DNA of 40,823 nucleotides from a bacterium (lineage in GTDB: Bacteria; Cyanobacteriota; Vampirovibrionia; Gastranaerophilales; Gastranaerophilaceae): positions 1 to 40,823 of the forward strand of contig JAFUSQ010000013.1 of the NCBI GenBank assembly GCA_017467605.1, written 5' to 3'. Of this stretch, positions 31,706 through 39,559 are shown in pieces (within the stretch, counting starts at the first letter, position 1; each line of letters begins with the position of its first letter). The position numbers and the translations under genes are program-made. The notes beneath the pieces were generated by a model. That model searched no databases. It was not told the origin of the DNA and saw only the letters and a program-made list of their open reading frames with translations.

Positions 31706-32728
31706 ATGGAAAGTCTTAAAATCTATTTGGATAAGGATATTGATAAAGATTTAATAAAAACAAAAAAAATAGCAGTTATCGGATTTGGTTCTCAAGGTTA
31801 CGGACAATCAATGAATTTAAGAGATTCAGGCTGCGAGGTTGTTTTAGGCTTGAGAAAAGAAGGTAAATCAGCACAAAAAGCTATGAATTTGGGATTTAAA
31901 GTTATGGATATAAAAGATGCCGTTAAGTGGGCCGATATTGTTCAAATTTTAATCCCTGATGAAATTCAAGCAAAAGTTTATGAAGAACAGATTAAGCCAT
32001 TTATGCACTCAGGACAATATTTAATGTTTTCACACGGATTTAATATTCATTATAAAAGAATTGTTCCGCCTGGTGATATAAATGTAATAATGGTTGCACC
32101 AAAAGGACCCGGTCATACTGTAAGAAGCCAATACGAAGAAGGGAAAGGAGTACCTTGCCTGATAGCAATCTATAATGATGCGGAAGGTAATTCTAAAGAA
32201 GTTGCGTTGTCTTACGCAAGTGCTATTGGAGCAGGAAGAGCCGGAATTATTGAAACGACATTCAGAGAAGAAACCGAAACTGATTTGTTTGGCGAACAAG
32301 CAGTAATTTGCGGCGGGGTTTCAGCTTTGATGAAAGCAGGATTTGAAGTTTTAACCGAAGCAGGCTATTCTCCTCATATGGCATATTTTGAAGTTTTGCA
32401 CGAAATGAAACTCATTATAGATTTGGTAAATCAAGGCGGGCTTGCCGATATGAGATATTCAATTTCTAATACTGCCGAATACGGAGATATGACAAGAGGT
32501 CCAAAAGTTATCGGAGATGCTTCTAAAGCTGCTATGCGTCAAATTTTAAAAGATATTCAATCAGGTCAATTTGCAGATGAATTTACAACAGAAATGGCAA
32601 CAGGCTGCAATAGATTTAACAAGTTAAGAGAAGAAAATGCTAATCACCCTATTGAAAAAACCGGGGAAGAAATTCGTTCTTCTTTTGTTTGGGGACAAAA
32701 CAAAATTATAAATAGAAATATCAATTAA
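31706..32728 (+). CDS. ilvC: Ketol-acid reductoisomerase
   Basis: Isomerises and reduces acetolactate/acetohydroxybutyrate in valine, leucine and isoleucine synthesis, with Mg2+ and NAD(P)H. 340 residues, class I (short form). Seen: IGFGSQGYGQSMNLRDSG (25-42), PDEIQ (about 86), SHGFNIHYKRIVPP (about 109), APKGPGHTVR (about 131), metal ligands in DLFGEQAVICGG (about 192) and EVLHEMKLIIDL (about 228), YSISNTAEYG. Start ATG 31706 with AGGGA 13 nt upstream. No other ilv/leu genes in the window. Confidence 0.96.
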   Translation: MESLKIYLDKDIDKDLIKTKKIAVIGFGSQGYGQSMNLRDSGCEVVLGLRKEGKSAQKAMNLGFKVMDIKDAVKWADIVQILIPDEIQAKVYEEQIKPFMHSGQYLMFSHGFNIHYKRIVPPGDINVIMVAPKGPGHTVRSQYEEGKGVPCLIAIYNDAEGNSKEVALSYASAIGAGRAGIIETTFREETETDLFGEQAVICGGVSALMKAGFEVLTEAGYSPHMAYFEVLHEMKLIIDLVNQGGLADMRYSISNTAEYGDMTRGPKVIGDASKAAMRQILKDIQSGQFADEFTTEMATGCNRFNKLREENANHPIEKTGEEIRSSFVWGQNKIINRNIN

Positions 32729-32743
32729 AAAAGGAATACAAAT

Positions 32744-33580
32744 ATGTTTAGTACAGAAGATTTATATGAAGTTGTCGTATTTTCAATTGGCGATACTAAA
32801 GCCGGAACAAAAATGGGAAAGCTTCAACTGAAAAATACGGTTGATGAAAGTACACTAAATTGTATTTTATGGGAAGAAACCTTAAACCGTTTTGACAGTA
32901 AAATATTTAGGACCGGAAATTTGGTTAGAATAGTCAGTGCAAGTTTTAACGAAAAGTTTAACAATTGTCTGATATCAGCTCTGGAACTTGTTAAAGAAGC
33001 TAAACTGGGTATTGATGAAAAACAAACCGCACAATACTGGAATAAATTACAATCTTATGTCGAAAAAATTGCTGACAATAATTTGAAAACCTTTGTTAGA
33101 GAATTATTTTCAAAGTATGAGAAAGAATTCAAAATAATGCCTGCTGCTAAATTGATGCATCATAATTATGTTGGCGGACTTTTGGTTCACACAGTTGAAT
33201 GTGCCGAATTTGCACAATTGAATATGGAAAAATTCACTTATAAAACAAATGAAGATGAAATTTACGCAGCTTGTTTATTGCATGATTTCGGTAAGATTTT
33301 TGAGTATACAATTGATACGGAAACAGGCTTGATAGATTATGCTCCGAATTTTAGAGAAGAATGGATTTCGCACTCACAATACGGTTTTACAATTTGTATG
33401 AGTGCGGGTTTTAAACGAGTAGCAAAAATGATAGCCGCACACCATGGCAGATCAGATTGGGGCGCAATTATAGATTTAGATCAAAAAGATTTGGAGCCGG
33501 AATTATATTTAGTTCACTTGATAGACAATTTATCGGCAAAATTCGGCAAAATAAGTGCAAGATTATTGGAAGATAATTAA
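32744..33580 (+). CDS. YhaM-like 3'-5' exoribonuclease (OB fold + HD domain)
   Basis: 278 residues. Residues 1-80 form an OB-fold-like nucleic-acid-binding part (LQLKNTVDESTLNCILWEE.. GNLVRIVSASF). The HD domain follows: HH139-140, H149 (GGLLVHTVE), H180-D181 (CLLHDFGK), a His in WISHSQYG (about 213) and HH in AAHHGRSDWG (about 237), then a D in VHLIDNLSA. This layout is that of YhaM/CBF1. Starts 15 nt after ilvC with AAGGAATAC and is likely co-transcribed. Confidence 0.85.
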   Translation: MFSTEDLYEVVVFSIGDTKAGTKMGKLQLKNTVDESTLNCILWEETLNRFDSKIFRTGNLVRIVSASFNEKFNNCLISALELVKEAKLGIDEKQTAQYWNKLQSYVEKIADNNLKTFVRELFSKYEKEFKIMPAAKLMHHNYVGGLLVHTVECAEFAQLNMEKFTYKTNEDEIYAACLLHDFGKIFEYTIDTETGLIDYAPNFREEWISHSQYGFTICMSAGFKRVAKMIAAHHGRSDWGAIIDLDQKDLEPELYLVHLIDNLSAKFGKISARLLEDN

Positions 33581-33731
33581 CAATCAATACCCTGACACCC
33601 CAATTGTAAACAAAATAAATAAAAATTTACGTTATGAAACATTTTGAGTCATGGGGCATGTTTTATGCTAGATTAAGGGTATAAATAAAAGGATATATTT
33701 AAGGAATAGTTTAGTAGTAAGGAGATAATGA

Positions 33732-34400
33732 ATGTCTGAATACTTGAGCAAAGAAGAGATAAAACAATGGAGAAGCTCATTAGAAAAGATTACATTAGAG
33801 GAATTCGCTGCAAGATTAGGGAAAAAAGTTGAAGAAAAAAAAGAAACTAATGATTTGGTGGATATTGTTCTTCATGGTAAACCGGTTGTATCAGAAGATT
33901 CTAATTGGTCATCTTCAAAGGTTGAACGTCTCAGCTCAATAGCAGAAAGAGCATATGAAAAAGAAAAAGAACTTTACGTATCTCCGTTCTCTGCACAAAA
34001 TTTAAAAGTAGAAGATTCTAAATCCGCTTCACCAAAAGAAGTTAAAAAGTCAGCAGCTTCTTCAAAATCTGCTAAAAAACCTTCTGAATCAAATAAAGTT
34101 TCTAAAAAGTCAGAAAAAACTTTTGAAACTGCTAAAAAGATTATTTCTAATACAAAAACAGGTGATGATTTAAGAGATGAAGTGAGGATTGTATTTAAAA
34201 AAGCACTCACTGACAGAGAACAAAAAGTGTTCGATTATTTTGCCGCACATAGGAATAAAATTGTTTATGCTAAAGATTTGGCAGAATTGTTGGAGCTTCC
34301 GAGAGATTATGTTTACAAATATATTAAGAATTTAAGAGCAAAAATTGATGGTGAGGCATTGAAAAATGCAGATAAAGGTGGCTTTGTTCTTACTGTATAG
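33732..34400 (+). CDS. Protein with C-terminal winged-helix-like domain
   Basis: 222 residues. N-terminal ~60 residues are charged and helical (KEEIKQWRSSLEKITLEEFAARLGKK). Residues ~85-140 are a low-complexity Lys/Ser linker (SPKEVKKSAASSKSAKKPSES). The last ~65 residues (LTDREQKVFDYFAAHRNKIV, KDLAELLELPRDYVYKYIKNLRAKI, DKGGFVLTV) have the pattern of a winged helix ending in a beta hairpin, as in OmpR-type output domains. A DNA-binding regulator is the best guess. AAGGAG precedes ATG 33732. A strong terminator follows. Confidence 0.65.
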   Translation: MSEYLSKEEIKQWRSSLEKITLEEFAARLGKKVEEKKETNDLVDIVLHGKPVVSEDSNWSSSKVERLSSIAERAYEKEKELYVSPFSAQNLKVEDSKSASPKEVKKSAASSKSAKKPSESNKVSKKSEKTFETAKKIISNTKTGDDLRDEVRIVFKKALTDREQKVFDYFAAHRNKIVYAKDLAELLELPRDYVYKYIKNLRAKIDGEALKNADKGGFVLTV

Positions 34401-34413
34401 AAATAGATATAAT

Positions 34414-34451
34414 AAAAAAGACCTTAAAGAATATCTTTAAGGTCTTTTTTT
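34414..34451. terminator. Bidirectional terminator
   Basis: AAAAAAGACCTTAAAG, loop AATAT, CTTTAAGGTCTTTTTTT. Ends the winged-helix gene (+) and can end the minus-strand gene stopping at 34468. Confidence 0.9.
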
Positions 34452-34467
34452 ATTATATTTTGATATT

Positions 34468-34854
34468 TTATCTAATTTCGCATTTTGCACCGACAAATTC
34501 TAAAGCACGTTTGTTTAGAATAGCTTCTCTTTCAGAAATATTCATTATTACAGTAGTTGGAGCAGATGATACTATATCTTTAGCTGCTGCGTAATCCAGA
34601 CCGGTGATTTGTCTTAATGTAGCCATAACTGTCGCTTGATTATCCCCTGAACTCAACAAAACCAATTTTCTTCTTCCTGTTGATTTTTTTATTGCGTGTC
34701 TGTTTTTGTTAAGTCCAACTTCGGTATAGATCATTTTTTGAACTTTTGCAAATTCAACATTGTCCATATCAAAATGATATTTTCTTTTAACGTAATCACT
34801 TATGATAACTATTAACATCACTGTAATTGCAGCAAATAAAAATAACGGATCCAT
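34468..34854 (-). CDS. Membrane-anchored protein with L7/L12 C-terminal-like domain
   Basis: 128 residues. Residues 3-20 are a membrane anchor (PLFLFAAITVMLIVIISD). After a basic linker (HAIKKSTGRRK), residues ~64-128 follow the L7/L12 C-terminal domain: RQITGLDYAAAKDIVSSAPT here against [20 protein letters not shown] in rplL, and both end GAxxEI(K/R). It lies 122 bp after rplL on the same strand but behind the rplL terminator and with its own Shine-Dalgarno (AGAGGTG). It may have arisen by duplication and may tether a translation factor or ribosome at the membrane. Function inferred. Confidence 0.75.
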   Translation of the reverse strand: MDPLFLFAAITVMLIVIISDYVKRKYHFDMDNVEFAKVQKMIYTEVGLNKNRHAIKKSTGRRKLVLLSSGDNQATVMATLRQITGLDYAAAKDIVSSAPTTVIMNISEREAILNKRALEFVGAKCEIR

Positions 34855-34923
34855 AAATTTTGCACCTCTTTTGTATAAATGTTATCACAGAAGATTTTAC
34901 CTTGCAATAAATTCAAATATAAA

Positions 34924-34954
34924 AAAGAGGACGATTATTACAACCGTCCTCTTT
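34924..34954 (-). terminator. Terminator of rplJ-rplL
   Basis: Minus strand AAAGAGGACG, loop, CGTCCTCTTTTTT: 10-bp stem plus T run, 23 nt after the rplL stop. Confidence 0.88.
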
Positions 34955-34976
34955 CAATTTTGAATTAAAAACCAAA

Positions 34977-35354
34977 CTACTTGATTTCAACAACTGCACC
35001 AGCTGCTTCAAGAGTTTTCTTGATAGCTTCAGCTTCATCTTTTTTGATGTTTTCTTTAACTGCTTTAGGAGCTGCTTCAACTAAGTCTTTAGCTTCTTTC
35101 AAACCTAAACCTGTTAAAGTTCTAACTTCTTTTAATACAGCGATTTTCTTATCAGCCGGAACTGATGCTAATACAACTGAAACTTCAGCATCAGCATCAT
35201 CTGCTGCTGCGCCTGCTGCTGCCGGAGCTGCTGCTGCAACTGCTACAGGAGCAGCTGCTGATACGCCGAATTTTTCTTCCATAGCTTTTACTAATTCAGC
35301 TGCTTCTAATAATGTTAATTTTTCAATTGATTCTAAAATTGATTCTACACTCAT
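34977..35354 (-). CDS. rplL: 50S ribosomal protein L7/L12
   Basis: Stalk protein that recruits translation GTPases. 125 residues: N-terminal dimerisation/L10-binding helix region ([23 protein letters not shown]), an Ala-rich hinge ([18 protein letters not shown]) and the CTD ([22 protein letters not shown]..). AAGGAG precedes the ATG. Downstream of rplJ in the usual order. Confidence 0.98.
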   Translation of the reverse strand: MSVESILESIEKLTLLEAAELVKAMEEKFGVSAAAPVAVAAAAPAAAGAAADDADAEVSVVLASVPADKKIAVLKEVRTLTGLGLKEAKDLVEAAPKAVKENIKKDEAEAIKKTLEAAGAVVEIK

Positions 35355-35439
35355 TGTTTTTCTCCTTTATTTTAATTTTAGTTTTGTACATTTCATTCTG
35401 TCGAATATTAAATTCTTTCAGAATAAAGGAATGAAATTC

Positions 35440-35961
35440 CTAAGCGGCTTTTTGATCTCTAACAGCTGCCATAGCTCTTGTAAGTTGAGCCATAACTGCA
35501 TTGATAGAACCAACAATGCCTGATGCCGGTGAATTGATAGATCCAAGCATTTTTGCATAAAGTTCTGATTTTGAAGGCAGATTTGCCAATGCTTTTGTAT
35601 CTTCTGCTGAAAGTAAGTTTCCATCTAATACTGCACCGATGATTTCACCTTTTTTAGTATCTTTGATAAACTTAGCTACTGCTTTTGCAGGGCTTACAGG
35701 ATCTTCAAAACCGAAAGCCAAAGCGATAGGTCCGGTTAATTTTTCAGTCAAAGCTTCGTATTGAGTACCTTTAACAGCGATTTTAGCCAAAGTGTTTTTA
35801 GTAACCATATAGTCACCGCCGCCTTTTTGGATTTCGCGTCTTAGTTTTGTAATTTCTTCAACAGACAAACCTTTGTATTCTGTCAAAATTGCGACCTGAG
35901 CTTTTTCGATTTTTGCTTTAATAGCATCTATTTTTTCTGATTTAAATGCTTTTGTTGCCAT
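35440..35961 (-). CDS. rplJ: 50S ribosomal protein L10
   Basis: Stalk base protein that carries L7/L12 dimers. 173 residues: KIEKAQVAILTEYKGLSVEEITKLRREI, then MVTKNTLAKIAVKGT, GPIALAFGFEDPVSPAKAV and a C-terminal helix for L12 (PASGIVGSINAVMAQLTRAM). Shine-Dalgarno AAAAGGAGC. A structured leader lies upstream. rplK/rplA are not adjacent, since the next gene upstream is on the + strand. Confidence 0.98.
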   Translation of the reverse strand: MATKAFKSEKIDAIKAKIEKAQVAILTEYKGLSVEEITKLRREIQKGGGDYMVTKNTLAKIAVKGTQYEALTEKLTGPIALAFGFEDPVSPAKAVAKFIKDTKKGEIIGAVLDGNLLSAEDTKALANLPSKSELYAKMLGSINSPASGIVGSINAVMAQLTRAMAAVRDQKAA

Positions 35962-36060
35962 TTTTAGCTCCTTTTACCTGTCGGGAACTTTCCCGAACTT
36001 AATTTTATTGTATCGACCTAATAAACTAAAAAAGACTTTGCTTTTTCAGTTTAACCGCAA
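35962..36060 (-). promoter_or_regulatory. Probable L10 autoregulatory mRNA leader
   Basis: Directly upstream of rplJ the minus-strand RNA can fold AAACTGAAAAAG with CTTTTTTAGTTT (36052-36023, one G-U) and TCGGGA-loop-TCCCGA (35996-35981) just before the ribosome site. L10(L12)4 is known to bind such leaders and repress translation; the specific kink-turn consensus was not checked. Confidence 0.5.
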
Positions 36061-36315
36061 AATCTTACACATCAGTCAATATATTTAAGCTATTTATCTT
36101 TCGTGTAAAACCTCGATTAGCTGGATTATTAAGGACATTGGCAAGTTCGAAAATCTTTTTAGAAAGCTCTCGACCCGCTTCCGTCCGCTAATTGTCTGCG
36201 GCTTGTATATTTATAATATTACTAAAATTTAAAAAATCAAGCGATATCTTGCACGGGTAATATTTGTTTACAAATTTAAGCAATTTTTCTAAATTTTGTG
36301 TTTTTATAAATATGT
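36061..36315. other. Gene-free stretch with one repeat fragment
   Basis: No gene. 36169-36200 (CTCTCGACCCGCTTCCGTCCGCTAATT) resembles the repeat at 8903-8939. The rplJ promoter presumably lies here, but no convincing -35/-10 pair was seen. Confidence 0.5.
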
Positions 36316-36630
36316 ATGGTAGTAGAAGTGGTAAATCCTCAAAATAGTAGTATGCATTACGGCGATAAGCCTGCCGTAAGAGTTATAAATGCGCCTGATC
36401 AATTGCCAAAAAGAGTTTTATACACTAATGCGGAAGCCGATAAAATTTACCACGAAATCCAATATGATATTTATGATAAAGCAAGACACACAAAACGCCC
36501 TCCAAAAGGTAAATTCCCGACTGTTTTAAAAATTTTGGGCGGAATAATTGCAGTTGGTGCCGCAATAGTTTTTAGAAAGAATATTGCAAGTTTCTGTAAA
36601 AAAATATTTAAAAATCCGTTTAAAAAATAA
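36316..36630 (+). CDS. Small membrane protein of unknown function
   Basis: 104 residues. A soluble N-terminal part (AVRVINAPDQLPKRVLYTNAEADKIYHEI), a basic stretch KARHTKRPPKGK, then one membrane segment (VLKILGGIIAVGAAIVF, about residues 70-86) and a short basic tail (CKKIFKNPFKK). No Shine-Dalgarno. Convergent with the phosphoesterase gene; the stop codons are adjacent (36630/36631). Confidence 0.55.
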   Translation: MVVEVVNPQNSSMHYGDKPAVRVINAPDQLPKRVLYTNAEADKIYHEIQYDIYDKARHTKRPPKGKFPTVLKILGGIIAVGAAIVFRKNIASFCKKIFKNPFKK

Positions 36631-37449
36631 TTAATCTTTTATTTCAAATTCTCTGAGTTGAGTATAAATAATTGGAGAAAATTCTTTGGTTGTCACGATA
36701 TCAATAATTTTATACGAATGAGGCAAATTCGCCATTGAAGGAGTAGAAATATGATAAACTCCGTCTCTCATTATTTCTCCGTTTGTGTGTAAATGACCTG
36801 AAACAATAGCTAAAACGTTATTATGCTTGTCAAGCATTTCCAAATATTCTTCGGCTTTATAAGTTTTGTGAGTTTTTAAACGTTTTTCGGCACCTTCTGG
36901 ATATACAAGCGGGTAATGTTGAAAAATTACCGAAGGATTTTTGGAATTTTTGGTTAACTGCTTATCAAGCCAAGCAAGCGTATCTTTTCTGAAATATCCG
37001 ACAGGGCCGGGAATAACTTCTTTTGCCCCGTCAACTATGTAAAACATAAAATCTTTTTTCTTAAATTTATAATTAGGTTTTCTTTGAGTGAAAAATAGAT
37101 TTTTCTTTCTAAAAAGCTCTAAATATCGAGCTTTAGACATGTTTTGGCTTTTGTAAACATCGTGATTCCCAATAACTATGTAATATGGAACATTTAATTT
37201 CCCTACAATTTCTATAAAATGTTTTAAATAAATTTCTTTTGGATAATCAATGTTATCACCGGTAAAAACAACAAATGAAACATCAGAAAGTGAGTTTATA
37301 TCTTCTATAGCAGATTCAAATAATTTGGTACTATACTCGCTATCTGTTAAGTGCAAATCAGTAACCTGAATAAATTTGATATTTTCGGCAAAAACTTGTG
37401 TACAAGTTAATAAGAAAGCAGCCAATAATGATATAATAAACTTTTTCAT
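36631..37449 (-). CDS. Exported calcineurin-like metallophosphoesterase
   Basis: 272 residues with a signal peptide MKKFIISLLAAFLLTCTQVFA. Dinuclear metal motifs: D31-L-H33 (QVTDLHLTD), FTGDNID (about 62-68), GNHDVY (about 95-100), H in VIFQHYPLVYP (about 177) and SGHLHTNGE (about 216-224). Acts outside the cytoplasmic membrane on phosphomonoesters or diesters; substrate unknown. GGGAG 12 nt before the ATG is rather far. Confidence 0.88.
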   Translation of the reverse strand: MKKFIISLLAAFLLTCTQVFAENIKFIQVTDLHLTDSEYSTKLFESAIEDINSLSDVSFVVFTGDNIDYPKEIYLKHFIEIVGKLNVPYYIVIGNHDVYKSQNMSKARYLELFRKKNLFFTQRKPNYKFKKKDFMFYIVDGAKEVIPGPVGYFRKDTLAWLDKQLTKNSKNPSVIFQHYPLVYPEGAEKRLKTHKTYKAEEYLEMLDKHNNVLAIVSGHLHTNGEIMRDGVYHISTPSMANLPHSYKIIDIVTTKEFSPIIYTQLREFEIKD

Positions 37450-37493
37450 AAAAATTTCATTCTCCCTGATTGGATTATATCATGAAATAAAAC

Positions 37494-37504
37494 TGTGATA
37501 TAAT
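37494..37504 (+). promoter_or_regulatory. Extended -10 promoter giving a leaderless mRNA
   Basis: TGTGATATAAT, a perfect TATAAT with upstream TGn, ends 7 nt before ATG 37512. Transcription would therefore start at or next to the start codon. The gene has no Shine-Dalgarno. Confidence 0.65.
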
Positions 37505-37511
37505 TTTGATT

Positions 37512-37757
37512 ATGAGATTGGACAAATTTTTAAAAGTATCAAGATTAATAAAACGAAGAACTGTTGCAAATGAAGTATCGGAAATGGGACGTGTTTTTGT
37601 AAACGGTAATCCGTCAAAGCCTGCCAAACAAATTAAAGAAAATGATGTAATTGAAATTGAATTTGCCAGAAAAACAATTAAGGCAAAAGTTATAAAGGTT
37701 CCGACAGGGAATGTAAGCGTACAAGAAGCTCCAACTCTTTATGAACTTATTGATTAA
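37512..37757 (+). CDS. RqcP/Hsp15-like S4 RNA-binding protein
   Basis: 81 residues from ATG 37512; TTG 37506 lies 2 codons upstream in frame. S4 domain: MRLDKFLKVSRLIKRRTVAN, EVSEMGRVFVNGNPSKPAKQI, KENDVIEIEF. The size and absence of other domains fit RqcP (YabO) of the ribosome-associated quality-control pathway, which acts with RqcH on stalled 50S subunits. RqcH is not in the window. Confidence 0.85.
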   Translation: MRLDKFLKVSRLIKRRTVANEVSEMGRVFVNGNPSKPAKQIKENDVIEIEFARKTIKAKVIKVPTGNVSVQEAPTLYELID

Positions 37758-37846
37758 GAATTGTAACAATAAAACTGCGTTCTGAAATTACGTTTTTCAA
37801 AAATACTTTATTTAAGTATAGAAGAAGTATTAATGGAGAGCAAATT

Positions 37847-38134
37847 ATGAGCGGAGTAGAATTTAACGGAAGAACTGAAGGTATAACATTTAGTTCAGGT
37901 GTAAATGCTGAAAATAATATTCAACAAACGAATACTCTTGGTTTGATGGGTTATGGTAATAATTCAAGTGAGGGTGTCGGATATACTGTTGAGAGTGTAA
38001 TTCCGGGACTTGATTTAGTTGTTGCACATTTTGCAGGAGTTCCTGACAAACCTGAATATAATATTGGACAAAAAAATCTTGTAATAACTGGTGCATTAAT
38101 GGGCGGAGCTTGCGAAGAAACCGCAGAAGTTTAG
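37847..38134 (+). CDS. Small Gly/Asn-rich protein of unknown function
   Basis: 95 residues starting MSGVEFNGRTEGITFSSGVN with GGAGA upstream. Contains GYGNNSSEGVGYTVESVIPGLDLVVAHFAG and ends GALMGGACEETAEV. No signal peptide or membrane span. No domain recognised. Followed by repeats. Confidence 0.5.
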   Translation: MSGVEFNGRTEGITFSSGVNAENNIQQTNTLGLMGYGNNSSEGVGYTVESVIPGLDLVVAHFAGVPDKPEYNIGQKNLVITGALMGGACEETAEV

Positions 38135-38141
38135 ATAACAA

Positions 38142-38220
38142 CCCACCCTAACCCTCCCTAGCCTGGGAGGGAAAAATTTCAAATTGAGCAAAAGCGAAAT
38201 TTAGAAATTTTGGGCGGGTG
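38142..38220. repeat. Dispersed repeat, CCTCCC..GGGAGG palindrome type
   Basis: CCCACCCTAACCCTCCCTAG-CCTGGGAGGG, then AAATTTC..GAAATTT (38166-38197), then GGGCGGGTG. A close relative is at 40603-40676, and part of it recurs at 28120-28146. Confidence 0.75.
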
Positions 38221-38238
38221 AATTTGTTATTACAATAT

Positions 38239-38293
38239 AAAAGAGAGGTCTTGTCATTCTGAACTTGTTTCAGAATCTAAAAACCTCTCTTTT
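38239..38293 (-). terminator. rplU-rpmA terminator with a repeat in its loop
   Basis: AAAAGAGAGGT (38239-38249) and ACCTCTCTTTT (38283-38293) are a perfect 11-bp inverted repeat 18 nt past the rpmA stop. The loop is filled by a complete copy of the 26-bp dispersed repeat (38253-38278), itself palindromic. Confidence 0.8.
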
Positions 38294-38311
38294 AGCTAAA
38301 TTAAATTAAAA

Positions 38312-38569
38312 CTATTGAGCAGCGTAAACGCTGACTTGTTTTCTGTCACGTCTGTGTGGTTCAAATTTCACAGTACCGTCAATCAATGCAAACAAAGTAT
38401 CATCAGAACCGATACCAACATTGTTACCCGGGTGAATTTTTGTTCCTCTTTGACGAACAAGGATATTACCGGCTTTAACGACTTCGCCGCCGAACTTTTT
38501 AACGCCTAAACGTTTAGCTTCGGAGTCACGACCGTTACGGGTAGATCCCATACCTTTCTTATGTGCCAT
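38312..38569 (-). CDS. rpmA: 50S ribosomal protein L27
   Basis: 85 residues. [22 protein letters not shown] lacks the extra N-terminal peptide cleaved in Firmicutes. The conserved core has [32 protein letters not shown] precedes the ATG. Follows rplU with a 26-bp repeat between. Confidence 0.98.
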   Translation of the reverse strand: MAHKKGMGSTRNGRDSEAKRLGVKKFGGEVVKAGNILVRQRGTKIHPGNNVGIGSDDTLFALIDGTVKFEPHRRDRKQVSVYAAQ

Positions 38570-38608
38570 TTTTATTTCTCCTTTTTGTTATTATAATATT
38601 TTTATTAT

Positions 38609-38671
38609 GTCACCCTGAACTTGATTCAGGGTCTGTATTGAAACATATTCCAAAACGAGTTCGGAATGACA
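38609..38671. repeat. 26-bp repeat plus variant between rplU and rpmA
   Basis: GTCACCCTGAAC-TTGATTCAGGGTCT (38609-38634), then a degenerate second copy ending GAGTTCGGAATGACA (38657-38671). Lies in the 107-bp gap of the ribosomal operon. Confidence 0.85.
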
Positions 38672-38676
38672 AACCG

Positions 38677-39030
38677 CTATGCTTCAGCAGTTTCTTCTGT
38701 TGCAGCTTTCTTTTGAGCAGATGTTCTGATTTTAGAAATCATAACTCTTGTAAAACCTTGTCTGTGACCTTGTTTTTTTCTGTAACCTTTTTTAGGTCTT
38801 TGTTTGTAAACAATGATTTTTTTAGCTTTACCGTTAAGAACGATTTTACCTTCAGCAGAAGCACCTGTAACATAAGGTTGTCCAACTTTAGATTTTTTAC
38901 CGTTAACAATCATAACGATTTTGTCAAAAACTACTTTTGAATCTTTTTCGCCGTCTAATAACTCAATATCAACGTAACGGCCTTCTTCTACTTGATACTG
39001 TTTTCCGCCTGTTTCGACTATTGCGTACAT
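38677..39030 (-). CDS. rplU: 50S ribosomal protein L21
   Basis: 117 residues: MYAIVETGGKQYQVEEGRYV, GKIVLNGKAKKIIVYKQRPKKGYRKKQGHRQGFTRVMI is the conserved rRNA-binding end. It carries a C-terminal Ala/Glu-rich extension (AQKKAATEETAEA) beyond the usual ~103 residues. AAGGAAG precedes the ATG. Confidence 0.98.
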   Translation of the reverse strand: MYAIVETGGKQYQVEEGRYVDIELLDGEKDSKVVFDKIVMIVNGKKSKVGQPYVTGASAEGKIVLNGKAKKIIVYKQRPKKGYRKKQGHRQGFTRVMISKIRTSAQKKAATEETAEA

Positions 39031-39111
39031 CTTATCTTCCTTTCGTTGCGGGTTTCGTAATCCGATAGAGGATATTTGTAAAACGATTTACCCATAGTAA
39101 TACGTAAATTA

Positions 39112-39140
39112 ATTATTAAACGCTAATATTACTATGTCAA
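39112..39140 (-). promoter_or_regulatory. rplU promoter
   Basis: Minus strand TTGACA (39140-39135), 17-bp spacer, AATAAT (39117-39112), 82 bp before the rplU ATG. Confidence 0.6.
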
Positions 39141-39185
39141 GTAATGTGGGGTAAATAATTGTTAAGTCTTGTGGGGGTAAAGTTT

Positions 39186-39512
39186 TTAATTATAAACTAT
39201 TGCATTTATAACGCGGCAAATCCTGTCAATTTCACTCGGTGGAAGATCTTTCACCATATGTATCAGAGAATTTTCTTTCAACAATACTGGATCAATATTC
39301 ATATTTTTGTAAAACAAATTAATATCAATGTTTAAAACTTTTATAAGTTTAAGAAACGTAGGAACACTTGGGAAATGGACTCCTCTTTCAATTTTACCCA
39401 ATTGTTTATCATCAATGTCTATAATCTCAGCAAGCTGATACTGAGTCAGACCATTAGCCTTTCTATAATTTTTAACTAACTCACCTAACTCACTCATGTC
39501 AAGCGTTTTCAT
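39186..39512 (-). CDS. XRE-family helix-turn-helix regulator (module 5)
   Basis: 108 residues: HTH LVKNYRKANGLTQYQLAEII, DDKQLGKIERG, FLKLIKVLNIDINLFY, followed by a 35-residue tail with KDLPPSEIDRICRVINAIV. This is the only XRE gene of the five with a strong Shine-Dalgarno (GGAGGGG). Divergent from the pilin at 39649 over 136 bp that hold two palindromic operator copies (39560-39607). Confidence 0.92.
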   Translation of the reverse strand: MKTLDMSELGELVKNYRKANGLTQYQLAEIIDIDDKQLGKIERGVHFPSVPTFLKLIKVLNIDINLFYKNMNIDPVLLKENSLIHMVKDLPPSEIDRICRVINAIVYN

Positions 39513-39559
39513 AACCCCTCCAGACTAAAATGTTATAAATAATATTCATTATTTTAAAC

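Noticed and set aside
34981-35523. 180-residue + strand frame across rplL
   Set aside because: Mirror of the Ala-rich rplL/rplJ coding sequence.
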